Part shown: positions 16,214 to 25,213 of the stretch, in pieces
Layout: each line of letters begins with the position of its first letter
Position numbering within the stretch: the stretch's first letter is position 1
Origin: AC-32 sp963717725
GTDB lineage: Bacteria > Actinomycetota > Thermoleophilia > Gaiellales > Gaiellaceae
Direction of reading: 5' to 3'
Length of the DNA stretch: 64,000 nt
NCBI GenBank assembly: GCA_963717725.1
Contig: CAVQWS010000003.1
Location: 372,001 to 436,000 of the forward strand
Program-made: the position numbers and the translations under genes
The notes under the pieces: model-generated
Told to the model about the DNA's origin: nothing
Database searches by the model: none
The model's input: only the letters and a program-made list of their open reading frames with translations

Positions 16214-17227
16214 ATCAGCTCACGGGCCGCGCGCGCGGCGACGATGTCCTCGCGCGCCCGCACGACCCGGACCTGGACCGGTGAGCCAGCTGCCGAGATC
16301 GTCGCGTCCGGCTGCGCACGGCCGTTCTCCTCGAGGTCGAGCTCGACGCCCAGGAAGCCCAGCCGCCCGCAGACCTGCTCGCGCACGAACGCCGAGCCCT
16401 CGCCGATGCCCGCGGTGAAGACGAGCCCGTCCAACCCTCGGAGCGCGGAGGTCATCGCGGCTACCGCTCCGGCGACGCGGTAGCAGAAGACCGACAGCGC
16501 CAGCATCGCCCGCGGCTCGGGCGAGGTCTCGAGCTCCTCGACCCGCGCCGAGCCGCCGAGCGCGAGCAGTCCCGACTCGTGCTCGAGCGCCTGCTCGAGC
16601 TCGTCGGTCGTGTGCGTGCTCGTGGCGCTGCAGGTAGAGCAGGATCTCGGGATCGATCGTCCCCGCGCGCGTCGCCATCGGGACGCCCTCGAGTGGGCTG
16701 AAGCCCATGGTCGTGTCCACCGAGCGGCCGTCCAGCACCGCCGTCACCGAGCAGCCGCCGCCGAGATGGCAGACGACGAGTCGCGGGACCGGTACGCGCT
16801 CGGCCGCCCAGGCGACGGAGAGACCGTGGAATCCGTAGCGGCGGATGCCCCACTCCTCGCGCCACCGGCGAGGCAGGGCGTACGTGTAGGCGACTTCCGG
16901 GATGGTCGCGTGGAAGGCCGTGTCGAAGACCGCCACGTGCGGCACGTCCGGGAGCACGCGCCGGGCTTCGCCGATCGCCTTCAGCGCGGGCACGTTGTGC
17001 AGCGGCGCGAGCTCCGAGAGCCCTTCGAGCGCGCGCAGCACGTCGTCGTCGATCAGCACCGGCTCACGGAAACGGGCGCCGCCGTGCACGACGCGATGGG
17101 CGACCGCGGCCACGTCGTCCGGGGCGTCCGCGAGCGAGGCGACGGACGAGGACTAGTCGTCCTCGACCACGGAGAGCTTCAGGCTCGTCGACCCGGCGTT
17201 GACGACGAGGATCTTCAGCCCGGCCAC
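16210..17227 (-). pseudogene. ackA: Acetate kinase, interrupted by amber codon and frameshift
   Basis: GTG at 17227 overlaps the phosphoketolase stop and gives the correct N-terminus (KILVVNAGSTSLKLSVVEDD), but an in-frame TAG at 17155-17153 follows at once. Reading resumes with VAAVAHRVVHGGARFREP, HATIPEVAYTYALP, RYGFHGLS and CHLGGGCSVTAV, all AckA motifs. Near 16610-16620 the frame shifts by one to TDELEQALEHESGLL and then LVFTAGIGEGSAFVREQV. Intact AckA would make ATP and acetate from acetyl phosphate, the product of the phosphoketolase next door. Two lesions argue for decay, yet other frameshifts in this window suggest sequence errors. Confidence 0.8.
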
Positions 17228-19578
17228 GTCCAGCCGGAGATCTCGGGATCGTCCTCGCCGTGTTCACGCGTGTACGCGCGCGCGCGCAGGCGACGGTCCT
17301 CGAGCTCCTGGCGCAGCGGCCCGCAGGAGTTGGCAAGCGCCGGCACACGGTCGAGCACGTCGATCGCGAGGTGGAAGCGGTCGAGGTCGTTCAGCATCAC
17401 CATGTCGAACGGCGTCGTGGTGGTGCCCTCCTCCTTGTAGCCGCGCACGTGCAGGTTCGCGTGGTTGCGCCGGCGGTAGGTGAGCCGGTGGATCAGCCAC
17501 GGGTAGCCGTGGTATGCGAAGACGACCGGCCGGTCCGTGGTGAAGATCGCGTCGAACTCACTGTCGGGCAGGCCGTGCGGGTGCTCGGTCTCCGGCTGCA
17601 GCCGCATCAGGTCGACGACGTTGACGACGCGCACCTTCAGCTCGGGCAGCGCCTCGCGCAGCAGCGCGGCGGCCGCGATCGTCTCGAGCGTCGGCACGTC
17701 GCCGCAGCAGGCGAGCACGACGTCCGGCTCGGCGCCGCCGTCGTTCGAGGCCCACTGCCAGATCCCGACCCCGCGCGTGCAGTGGGCGATCGCCTCGTCG
17801 ATCGTGAGGAAGTCCAGCGCCGGCTGCTTGCCCGCGACCACGACGTTGACGTAGTCGCGGCTGCGCAGGCAGTGGTCGCCCACCGAGAGCAGGCAGTTCG
17901 CGTCCGGCGGCAGGTAGACCCGGATGATCTCGGCCTTCTTGTTGGCGACGTGATCGATGAAGCCGGGGTCCTGGTGCGAGAAGCCGTTGTGGTCCTGGCG
18001 CCACACGTGGGAGCTGAGCAGGTAGTTCAGCGACGCGATCGGGCGGCGCCACGGGATGTTCCGCGTCACCTTCAACCACTTCGCGTGCTGGTTGAACATC
18101 GAGTCGACGATGTGGATGAAGGCCTCGTAGCAGTTGAAGAGCCCGTGCCTGCCGGTGAGCAGGTATCCCTCGAGCCAGCCCTGGCAGAGGTGCTCGCTCA
18201 ACACCTCGACCACCTGCCCCCGCGGCGCGAGGTGCTCGTCGGTCGGCAACGTCTCGGCTTCCCACTGGCGGGATGTCGCGTCGAAGACGTCGGCGAGGCG
18301 GTTCGACGCCGTTTCGTCGGGCCCGAAGACGCGGAAGTTGTCCGGGTTGCGCGAGGTCACGTCACGCAGGAACCCACCGAGCACGCGCGTCGCCTCGCTG
18401 AACGTCGTCCCGGGCTCCTTCACCTCGACCGCGTAGTCGCGGAAGTCGGGGAGCACGAGGTCACGAAGCAGCTCGCCGCCGTTCGCGTGCGGGCTCGCGC
18501 TCATGCGCCGCTCGCCACGGGGCGGCAGCTCCAGCAGCTCGGGCAGCGGTGCGCCGTTGTCGTCGAAGAGCTCCTCCGGCCGGTAGGAGCGAAGCCACTC
18601 CTCGAGCTGCCGCAGGTGCTCCGGGTTTCCACGCACGCTCGCGATCGGGACCTGGTGCGCCCGCCATGTGTTCTCGACCGGCAGGCCGTCTACCTCCTTG
18701 GGCCCGGTCCAGCCCTTCGGCGTCCGCAGGATGATCATCGGCCACTTCCCACCGCGACCCGCTTTGCACTCGGCGATTCCGTCGAGCGCCTCGTCCAGGG
18801 CGGCGGCGAAGCGCTCGTGGACGGCCAGTGGATCCTCGCCGTCGAAGCCGCCGGTGACGAGGATCGGGCGGTGGCCGTAGCCCTCGAGCAGCGAGACGAG
18901 CTCTTGCTCGGGGATCCGCGCCAGGACGGTCGGGTTCGCGATCTTGTAGCCGTTCAGGTGCAGCACCGGCAGGACGGCGCCGTCGTTCTCGGGGTCGAGG
19001 AACTTGTTCGAGTGCCAGCTCGCGGCAAGCGGCCCGGTCTCGGCCTCGCCGTCGCCGACGACGCAGCAGACGACCAGCTTCGGGTTGTCGAAGGCGGCTC
19101 CGTACGCGTGCGCCAGCGAGTAGCCGAGCTCGCCGCCCTCGTGGATCGAGCCCGGCGTCTCGGGCGCGGCGTGGCTCGGGATTCCGCCGGGGAACGAGAA
19201 CTGCCGAAACAGCTTCTTCAGGCCCGCCTCGTCGAGCGTGATGTCCGAGTAGCGCTCGCTGTAGGTGCCCTCGAGGTAGGCGCACGCGACAACACCGGGG
19301 CCGCCGTGGCCAGGGCCGGTGATCGTGATCGCCTCGAGGTCACGCGCCCTGATTGCGCGGTTCATATGCGCCCAGATCAGGTTCAGCCCGGGCACCGTCC
19401 CGAAGTGGCCGAGCAGCCGTGGCTTCACGTGCTCGTCGCGCAGCGGCTCGCGCAGGAGCGGGTTGTCGAGCAGATAGATCTGCCCGACGGACAGGTAGTT
19501 GGCCGCACGCCAGAAGGCGTCGAGCTCCTCGAGAGCTGACGCCTTCTGCATGCCCTGCGCGCCGGACACAGCCGTCAT
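17215..19578 (-). CDS. xfp: Xylulose-5-phosphate / fructose-6-phosphate phosphoketolase
   Basis: A 787-residue TPP enzyme, the standard phosphoketolase length. Family motifs include YLSVGQIYLLDNPLL and GHFGTVPGLNLIWAHMNR at the N-terminus, VGDGEAETGPLA for TPP and magnesium, and the late TDRPVVFAYHGYPWLIHRLTYRR. It splits xylulose-5-P or fructose-6-P with phosphate into acetyl phosphate plus a triose or tetrose phosphate, conserving carbon without oxidation. ATG 19578 is used; another Met nine codons on is possible. It follows nirK by 10 bases and overlaps ackA, forming a clear acetyl-phosphate to acetate module. Confidence 0.96.
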   Translation of the reverse strand: MTAVSGAQGMQKASALEELDAFWRAANYLSVGQIYLLDNPLLREPLRDEHVKPRLLGHFGTVPGLNLIWAHMNRAIRARDLEAITITGPGHGGPGVVACAYLEGTYSERYSDITLDEAGLKKLFRQFSFPGGIPSHAAPETPGSIHEGGELGYSLAHAYGAAFDNPKLVVCCVVGDGEAETGPLAASWHSNKFLDPENDGAVLPVLHLNGYKIANPTVLARIPEQELVSLLEGYGHRPILVTGGFDGEDPLAVHERFAAALDEALDGIAECKAGRGGKWPMIILRTPKGWTGPKEVDGLPVENTWRAHQVPIASVRGNPEHLRQLEEWLRSYRPEELFDDNGAPLPELLELPPRGERRMSASPHANGGELLRDLVLPDFRDYAVEVKEPGTTFSEATRVLGGFLRDVTSRNPDNFRVFGPDETASNRLADVFDATSRQWEAETLPTDEHLAPRGQVVEVLSEHLCQGWLEGYLLTGRHGLFNCYEAFIHIVDSMFNQHAKWLKVTRNIPWRRPIASLNYLLSSHVWRQDHNGFSHQDPGFIDHVANKKAEIIRVYLPPDANCLLSVGDHCLRSRDYVNVVVAGKQPALDFLTIDEAIAHCTRGVGIWQWASNDGGAEPDVVLACCGDVPTLETIAAAALLREALPELKVRVVNVVDLMRLQPETEHPHGLPDSEFDAIFTTDRPVVFAYHGYPWLIHRLTYRRRNHANLHVRGYKEEGTTTTPFDMVMLNDLDRFHLAIDVLDRVPALANSCGPLRQELEDRRLRARAYTREHGEDDPEISGWTWPG

Positions 19579-19588
19579 CCTTGCACCG

Positions 19589-20773
19589 CTAGTGCGACAT
19601 CGTCCCCTTGACGTTGCCGACGTTGAGCAGGCCGACCTGCCCGGTGTCGACCGCCGCGAACGCGTGGGAGACGAACGGGTAGAGGCCGGGCTTGTCGATT
19701 CGGACGTCGAACACGCCGCCGCCGCCTGCGGGCACGGTGACCGTCTGCACGTTGTGCAAGGCATCCGCCGCGCGCATCGAGCCGAAGGGGTAGGCCGTGT
19801 TCAGGATCGTGCCGACGATGTGGAAGTCGGTGTCGAGCGACGGGCCGGCGTCGACGACCCAGAAGCGGACGAGCTCGCCGGGGTTCGCCGTCAGCGGATG
19901 CGAGACGTACTGGCCCGAGTAGCCGTTGAACGTCATCCAGTCGGGCGTCCGGACACGCGCCTTCGCCATATTGAACTGCGCGGGCTTCGTCAGGCCGTCG
20001 GAGCCCAGGTACCACTCGCTCGCGACGAGTACGTACTCGCGGTCGGCGTGAGCGAGCACGCCGGTGCGGGGCTCGACCACGATCGCGCCGTACATCCCGT
20101 TGGCGATGTGCATCAGGACCGGCTTGGTGCCGCAGTGGTACATGAACACGCCGGCGTCGTTGGCCCGGAAGGTGTAGCTGATCGACTCGCCGGGATTGAC
20201 GTCCCTGAAGGCCTTGTCCGGGGCAACCCGGGCGGCGTGGAAGTCGACCGAGTGCGGGATCGCGCCGTTGTTCGTCAGCGTGATCTTCACGAGCTGGCCT
20301 TGCCGCACGTGGATCACGGGCCCCGGCGCGCCACCGGCCCAGGCCCAGGCGCTGTACTTGACGCCCGGAGCGATCTGGACGACGCGGTCGGTCAGCGCCA
20401 GGTTCACGTTCGCGACCGGCCCTGCCGGAATCGCAGGCAAGGCAGCCGGGTACGGCTTGTGCGCGGCGGCGATCGCCGCGGCGTTCGTCGGGGCGGCGCC
20501 CGCGTAGCTTTGCAGCTCACTGGGCGCGGCCGCGGACTGCGCGCTCATGTCCATCCCGGGCATCGAAGCCGAGTCGTTGGCTGTGGCGGCCTGCGAGGCG
20601 TTCGCCGAGTGGCGCGCGTCCCTCGCATCCGACCACATCGCCACGGCGACGAAGCCGAGAACGCCGACGAGCAGGCCGAGCAGCAGCGAGACAACGGCCC
20701 ACATTCCGGGGTCGGAGCCTCGTTTGGCGCGGCGCGCGGCCGGCAGCGTAGGCGTGTGCGAGGTGGTGCTCAT
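19589..20773 (-). CDS. nirK: Copper-containing nitrite reductase (NO-forming)
   Basis: A 394-residue two-cupredoxin protein. An N-terminal membrane anchor (MWAVVSLLLGLLVGVLGFVAVAMW) is followed by a Met-rich linker (SMPGMDMS). Type 1 copper ligands are His174, Cys214, His222 and Met227; type 2 ligands are His179, His213 and a His in SHAFAAVD. The catalytic Asp is D177 in HSVDFH, and the second catalytic His is in TDFHIVGT. It reduces nitrite to NO outside the membrane. AAAGGA precedes the start. Placement just before phosphoketolase suggests use under oxygen limitation. No nor or nos genes are in the window. Confidence 0.88.
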   Translation of the reverse strand: MSTTSHTPTLPAARRAKRGSDPGMWAVVSLLLGLLVGVLGFVAVAMWSDARDARHSANASQAATANDSASMPGMDMSAQSAAAPSELQSYAGAAPTNAAAIAAAHKPYPAALPAIPAGPVANVNLALTDRVVQIAPGVKYSAWAWAGGAPGPVIHVRQGQLVKITLTNNGAIPHSVDFHAARVAPDKAFRDVNPGESISYTFRANDAGVFMYHCGTKPVLMHIANGMYGAIVVEPRTGVLAHADREYVLVASEWYLGSDGLTKPAQFNMAKARVRTPDWMTFNGYSGQYVSHPLTANPGELVRFWVVDAGPSLDTDFHIVGTILNTAYPFGSMRAADALHNVQTVTVPAGGGGVFDVRIDKPGLYPFVSHAFAAVDTGQVGLLNVGNVKGTMSH

Positions 20774-20846
20774 GGTGTCCTTTCGTTGCTCACCACCAAC
20801 CTAGGCCCCGCGCGGCGCCCTGACGCCCCGAAGTTTCCGCAGAGCT

Positions 20847-20862
20847 GCTGCGGTTTTCCCCG
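20847..20862. promoter_or_regulatory. Copy 2 of shared intergenic motif, upstream of nirK
   Basis: GCTGCGGTTTTCCCCG between the acs stop and the nirK start, about 75 bases before nirK. On the nirK strand it reads CGGGGAAAACCGCAGC, almost the same as the copy at 15835-15848. Confidence 0.3.
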
Positions 20863-20867
20863 GATCG

Positions 20868-23527
20868 CTACCAGCTCTTGAGCGCGCGTTCGCTCGGGCG
20901 GCTGCGCAGGCGCACGCGTGCGTCGACCGCGACGCAGCCGTCGGGCCCGGCGAGCACCGGGTTGAGGTCGAGCTCGCTCACCTCGGGGACGTCCTCGGCC
21001 AAGCGTCCGAGCCGGTGGACGAGGTCGGTCAGCGCCGGCGACGTCCGCCGGCGGGCTGCCGCGGAAGCCGGCCACGAGCCTGCCGGCCTTGCCGCCGGTG
21101 ACGAGCTCCTCGGCGTCCACGTCGGTGAGCGGCGCGATCCGGAAGGCTGCGTCGCCGATCAGCTCGGCGAAGACGCCGCCGGGGCCGAAGGCGACGAGCG
21201 GGCCGAAGACCGGGTCCTGGACGACGCCCGCCAGCAGCTCGGTGCCGCCGGCGAGGTAGCGCTGGACGATCACCGGCGTCGCCGATCCGCTCGACGGCCG
21301 CGCGGACCAGCTCGTCGCCGTCCAGGTCGAGGGCGACCCCGCCCGTCTCGGTCTTGTGGGCTCCGGCCGCTGCCGTCTTGACCACGACCGGATAGCCGAT
21401 CTCCTTCGCCGCGGCGACCGCCTCGTCGGCGTCGGCGGCCGTCCGCTCCGGCACGAGCGGGATCCCGTAGGACTCGAGCAGCGACCTCGTGCGTGCCGGG
21501 TCGAGCCAGCCCTCGCCTGCGGCTTCGACCACCGCCTGGGCGGCCTCGCGGTCGAGCCCGTCGAGCTCGGGCACCGTGCCGACGGGCCGGCGCAGCCACT
21601 CGGCGCGCTCGGCCGCGAGCCCGAGCGCGCGGGCGGCGGACTCCGGATAGCCGAAGCTGGCCACGTCCGACTCGAGCAGCTCGACCGGCGTGCCCTCGGC
21701 GCTCATCACGACGGCGAGCACCGGCTTGTCGGTCTCGGCCGCCTCCACCCCGCGCCCGATCGCAGCGGCCACCTCCCGCGCGCCCGCGACGACCGGCGGG
21801 ACAAAGAGGACGATCAGCGCGTCGAGGCGCGGGTCGGCGAGCAGCGGCGGAAGCGCGCGCTCGTAGGTCTCGCCGGTCGCCGAGCCGAGCATGTCGACCG
21901 GGTTGGCGACGCTGCCGTCGCCCGGCAGCACCTCCGCGAGCGCGGCGCGCGTCTCCGCGGCCAGGTCCGGCAGCTCCAGGCCCGCGGCCTCGCACGCGTC
22001 GGCGCAGAGGATCCCGAGCCCGCCCGCGTTCGTGAGCACGCCCACGCGCCGGCCGCGCGGGAGCGGCTGGCTCGAGAGCAGGCCCGCCACGTCGACGAGC
22101 TCCTCGAGCGTCCGGGCCCGCACCACGCCGGCCTGGTCGAAGAGCGCGTCCACCGCCGCCTCCGAGCCCGCCAGCGCGGCCGTGTGCGAGCTCGCCGCCT
22201 TCGCGCCCGCCGCCGTCGCGCCGGCCTTCAGCGCGAGGATCGGCTTGCGGCGCGCGATCCGACGCGAGAGGCGCGCGAACTTCCGCGGGTTGCCGAACGA
22301 CTCGAGGTAGAGCAGCACGACGTCCGTGTCCGGGTCGTCCTCCCACCACTCGAGCAGGTCGTTCGAGGAGACGTCCGCCTTGTTCCCGATCGAGACGAAG
22401 GCGGAGAAGCCGAGCCGCGTCGAGCTCTGCTCCAGCAGCGCCAGGCCGAGCGCGCCGGACTGCGAGGAGAAGCCGATCCTCCCGGCCGGCAGCGCGCGCG
22501 GCGCGAAGGTCGCGTTCAGCTTCGGCTTCGTGGAGGCGATCCCGAGGCAGTTCGGCCCGAGCAGCCGCGCCCCGTGCGCGCGGACGAGCGCGAGCAGCTG
22601 CTCCTGCCGCTCGCGGCCCTCTTCTCCGGTCTCGGCGAAGCCGGACGAGATCACGCACAGCGCGCGCACGCCCTTGGCCAGCGCCTCCTCGGCCGCCTCG
22701 AGCACGCGCGGGCCCGGAACGCAGATCACGGCCAGCTCGATCTCATCGGGGATCTCGTTGATCGAGCCGTAACCCCGCACGCCGGCGACCGGCTCGCCGC
22801 CGCGGTTGACCGGGTAGGCCGCGCCGGCAAAGTCGGCTTCGAGCACGTTGCGGAAGAGCTCGCCGCCGATCGAGCCGCGCCTGCGCGAGGCGCCGATCAC
22901 GGCCACGCTCGCCGGCTCGAAGAAGGGCCGCAGCGAGGCGGCAACGGCGACGTGGTCGCGCTGCTCGACCCGCGCCTGCAACGTCTCGGTCGCCGCGATC
23001 GGGAAGCTGACCTCGACCTCGCCGTGCTCGAGCTCGCGGACGACGTCGAAGCCGGCTCCGGTGAAGACGCTCAGCATCGCCCGGTTCTCCGCCATCACCT
23101 CCGCGACGAAACGGGAGACGCCGGTCTCGGCCGCGCGCGCGGCGAGCTGCTCGAGCAGGCGCATGCCGATTCCGCGGCCCTGCTCGTCGTCGGCGACCAC
23201 GAAGGCGGCTTCGGCCGTGCTCGGGTCGCGCAGGCGGACGTAGTTGGCCAGTCCGACGACCCGGTCGCCGAGCCAGCCGGCCAGCGCGCCGGTCTCGGCC
23301 CAGTCGGGCTCGAGCATCGACGCGGCGAGCGCCGAGTCGACCTGCCGGATCCCGTGGAAGCGCAGGTAGAGGCTGCGCTCGCTCAGGCCTGCGAGGAAGG
23401 CGAGCACCGCCTCCTCGTCGGCCGCCGCCGGGGGCCGCAGCCGGAGCGTGCCGCCGTCCTTGAGGATGACGTCGACAGCTCCGGCTGCCTGCTCCTCGAC
23501 GCTAAGCGCCAACCGCGACTCCTTCAC
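20868..23527 (-). CDS. ADP-forming acetyl-CoA synthetase with N-terminal GNAT domain, frameshifted
   Basis: About 885 residues if repaired. Domain order: GNAT acetyltransferase (about 20-170, with VVADDEQGRGIGMRLLEQL), CoA-binding Rossmann domain (SVAVIGASRRRGSIGG), succinyl-CoA-ligase-like domain (IGFSSQSGALGLALL, phospho-His in SSHTAALAGSE), and ATP-grasp (GYPVVVKTAAAGAHKTETGGV). It interconverts acetyl-CoA plus ADP with acetate plus ATP; the GNAT part may acetylate the enzyme or others. The frame shifts near 21277 (to VIVQRYLAGGTELLAG) and near 21037 (to ALTDLVHRLGRLAEDVPEV), ending DARVRLRSRPSERALKSW. GTG 23527 has GGGAGGAG upstream, inside the end of the alcohol dehydrogenase gene. Confidence 0.88.
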
Positions 23528-24593
23528 GGTCGGGCTCCTCCCGCACCGCCGGCTGAGCCTCGAGCACGACCTTGAGCGCATTGGTCTCGGCAGCCGCGGC
23601 GAACGTGTCGTACGCGGCCATCGTCTCGTCGAGGGGGAACCGGTGTGTGGCGAACGGCGTCGCGTCGAGCCGCCCGCTGGCGATCAGCTCGAGCAGCCTC
23701 GGGGTCGAGAACGTGTCCACGAGGCCGGTCATGATCGTCACGTCTCGGATCCACAGCTTCTCCAGATGGAGCGTAGCCGGGTGGCCGTGGACGCCGACGT
23801 TGGCGACGTGGCCGCCGGGGCGGACGAGGTCGGCGCAGAGCTCGAACGTCTCGGGCACGCCGACTGCCTCGATCGCAACGTCCGCGCCGAGGCCGCCGGT
23901 CAGGTGCATGACCCGCTCGACGGCGTCTTCGGTGGAGTTGTCGATCGCGACGTCGGCCCCGAACTCGAGCGCCTTCTCGCGCCGTGGGGCGGCCGGGTCG
24001 ATCGCGACGATGCGGCCGGGCGTGAACAGCTTGGCGGTCAGGATCGCCGCCAGCCCGATCGGGCCGGCGCCGACGATCGCGACCGTGTCTCCGGGCTGCA
24101 CGCCACCGTTCAGCACGCCGACCTCGAACGCGGTCGGGAGGATGTCCGCGAGGAAGAGCACCTGCTCGTCGCTCAGCTCGTCGGGGATCTTGAAGACGGA
24201 GGTGTCCGCGAACGGCACCCGCGCCAGCTCGGCCTGGAGCCCGTCGATCAGGTGGCCGAGGATCCAGCCTCCGCCGCCGGTGCAGAGCCCGTAGCGCCCC
24301 TCCTTGCAGAAGCGGCAGCGGCCGCAGGAGGTGATGCACGAGACGAGCACGCGGTCGCCCGGCTCCAGCGTCGTCACCGCATCGCCGATCTTGACGACCG
24401 TGCCGACCGCCTCGTGGCCGAGGATCGTCCCGGGCTGAACCTCGGGGACGTCGCCCTTGAGGATGTGCAGGTCGGTCCCGCAGATCGTCGACGAGTCGAT
24501 GCGGACGATCGCATCCGTCGGCTGCTCGAGGCGCGGCTCCGGGACCTCGTCCCAGGAGCGCTCGCCGGGACCGTGGTAGACCAGAGCTTTCAT
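23502..24593 (-). CDS. Zinc-dependent alcohol dehydrogenase (MDR family)
   Basis: A 363-residue medium-chain dehydrogenase. Catalytic zinc ligands are in CGTDLH and GHE; the structural zinc Cys cluster is CGRCRFCKEGRYGLC. The NAD motif is VAIVGAGPIGLAA. It should interconvert an alcohol and an aldehyde with NAD(P), probably recycling NADH. ATG 24593 is preceded by AAAGGAGG. First gene of a minus-strand series adh - acs - nirK - xfp - ackA, with the next start inside its 3' end. It is divergent from a universal stress protein. Confidence 0.93.
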   Translation of the reverse strand: MKALVYHGPGERSWDEVPEPRLEQPTDAIVRIDSSTICGTDLHILKGDVPEVQPGTILGHEAVGTVVKIGDAVTTLEPGDRVLVSCITSCGRCRFCKEGRYGLCTGGGGWILGHLIDGLQAELARVPFADTSVFKIPDELSDEQVLFLADILPTAFEVGVLNGGVQPGDTVAIVGAGPIGLAAILTAKLFTPGRIVAIDPAAPRREKALEFGADVAIDNSTEDAVERVMHLTGGLGADVAIEAVGVPETFELCADLVRPGGHVANVGVHGHPATLHLEKLWIRDVTIMTGLVDTFSTPRLLELIASGRLDATPFATHRFPLDETMAAYDTFAAAAETNALKVVLEAQPAVREEPDREGVAVGA

Positions 24594-24670
24594 GGCTCCT
24601 CCTTTCGTCTGGCCCCACTCTCGCCGCACGGGGCCCGGTCGCCATCAGCGGCCGCCCCGAACCGGCTTTC

Positions 24671-24681
24671 GGGTTTCCCGC
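24671..24681. promoter_or_regulatory. Copy 3 of shared motif, between adh and usp
   Basis: CGGGTTTCCCG, a short perfect dyad, in the 145-base divergent region between the alcohol dehydrogenase and the universal stress protein. A related CCGGCTTTCG precedes it at 24663-24672. Resembles the copies upstream of nirK and of the membrane protein at 28.5 kb. Confidence 0.3.
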
Positions 24682-24738
24682 ACCGAGATCAGCCCCGACC
24701 CGGATGCCCGCACCGGCTCTGGAGCCGAAGCTGTTCCC

Positions 24739-25182
24739 ATGAAGCAGATTCTCGTTGCCACCGATGGTTCCCCGGACGGCGGCTACGCGCTCGAGCAGGC
24801 GCTCAACCTCGCCAAGGCCGGCGCTGCCAAGCTCGTGGTCGTCTATGTGCGCCACGAGCCGCCGCCGTTGCTCGGCCAACCCTTCTACCAGCGCTCCTTG
24901 ACGGTCGAGTCGCGACACGCCTGTGAGACGGGCGCGCTCGCGCTCGCTAGCGCAGAGATGGCCGGCGTGGAGGCGGAGGTCGAGGTGCTCGAGGGGAATC
25001 CCGCCGACCGCATCGTCGAGCTCGCACAGCTGCGGGACGTCGACCTGATCGTGGTCGGCTCGCGTGGGCTCGGAACGATGGCCGGCCTGCTGCTCGGCAG
25101 CGTCTCGCGCAAGGTCATGAACCACGCTGACCGCCCGGTGCTGGTCGCCGCCCCGCGGCTCGCCCGCCGCCGCGCAGCCTGA
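24739..25182 (+). CDS. Universal stress protein (UspA family)
   Basis: A 147-residue single Usp domain beginning MKQILVATDGSPDGGYALEQAL. The nucleotide-binding motif is complete: LIVVGSRGLGTMAGLLLGSVS, i.e. G-x2-G-x9-G(S). Such proteins bind ATP and accumulate in hypoxia or stationary phase in actinobacteria. It is 31 bases before the GAF histidine kinase and may be co-transcribed with it. ATG 24739 is the natural start. Confidence 0.94.
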   Translation: MKQILVATDGSPDGGYALEQALNLAKAGAAKLVVVYVRHEPPPLLGQPFYQRSLTVESRHACETGALALASAEMAGVEAEVEVLEGNPADRIVELAQLRDVDLIVVGSRGLGTMAGLLLGSVSRKVMNHADRPVLVAAPRLARRRAA

Positions 25183-25213
25183 AGCACGCCCGCGGTCGGA
25201 GTACGCTGCCTGC

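Noticed and set aside
17260..19539. A 759-codon open frame on the plus strand opposite the phosphoketolase
   Set aside because: Composed of Arg/Val/Asp/Leu-rich antisense reading caused by high GC; the minus strand encodes a full conserved enzyme.
21356..23575. A 739-codon open frame opposite the acetyl-CoA synthetase
   Set aside because: Same antisense GC effect; no domain recognised.
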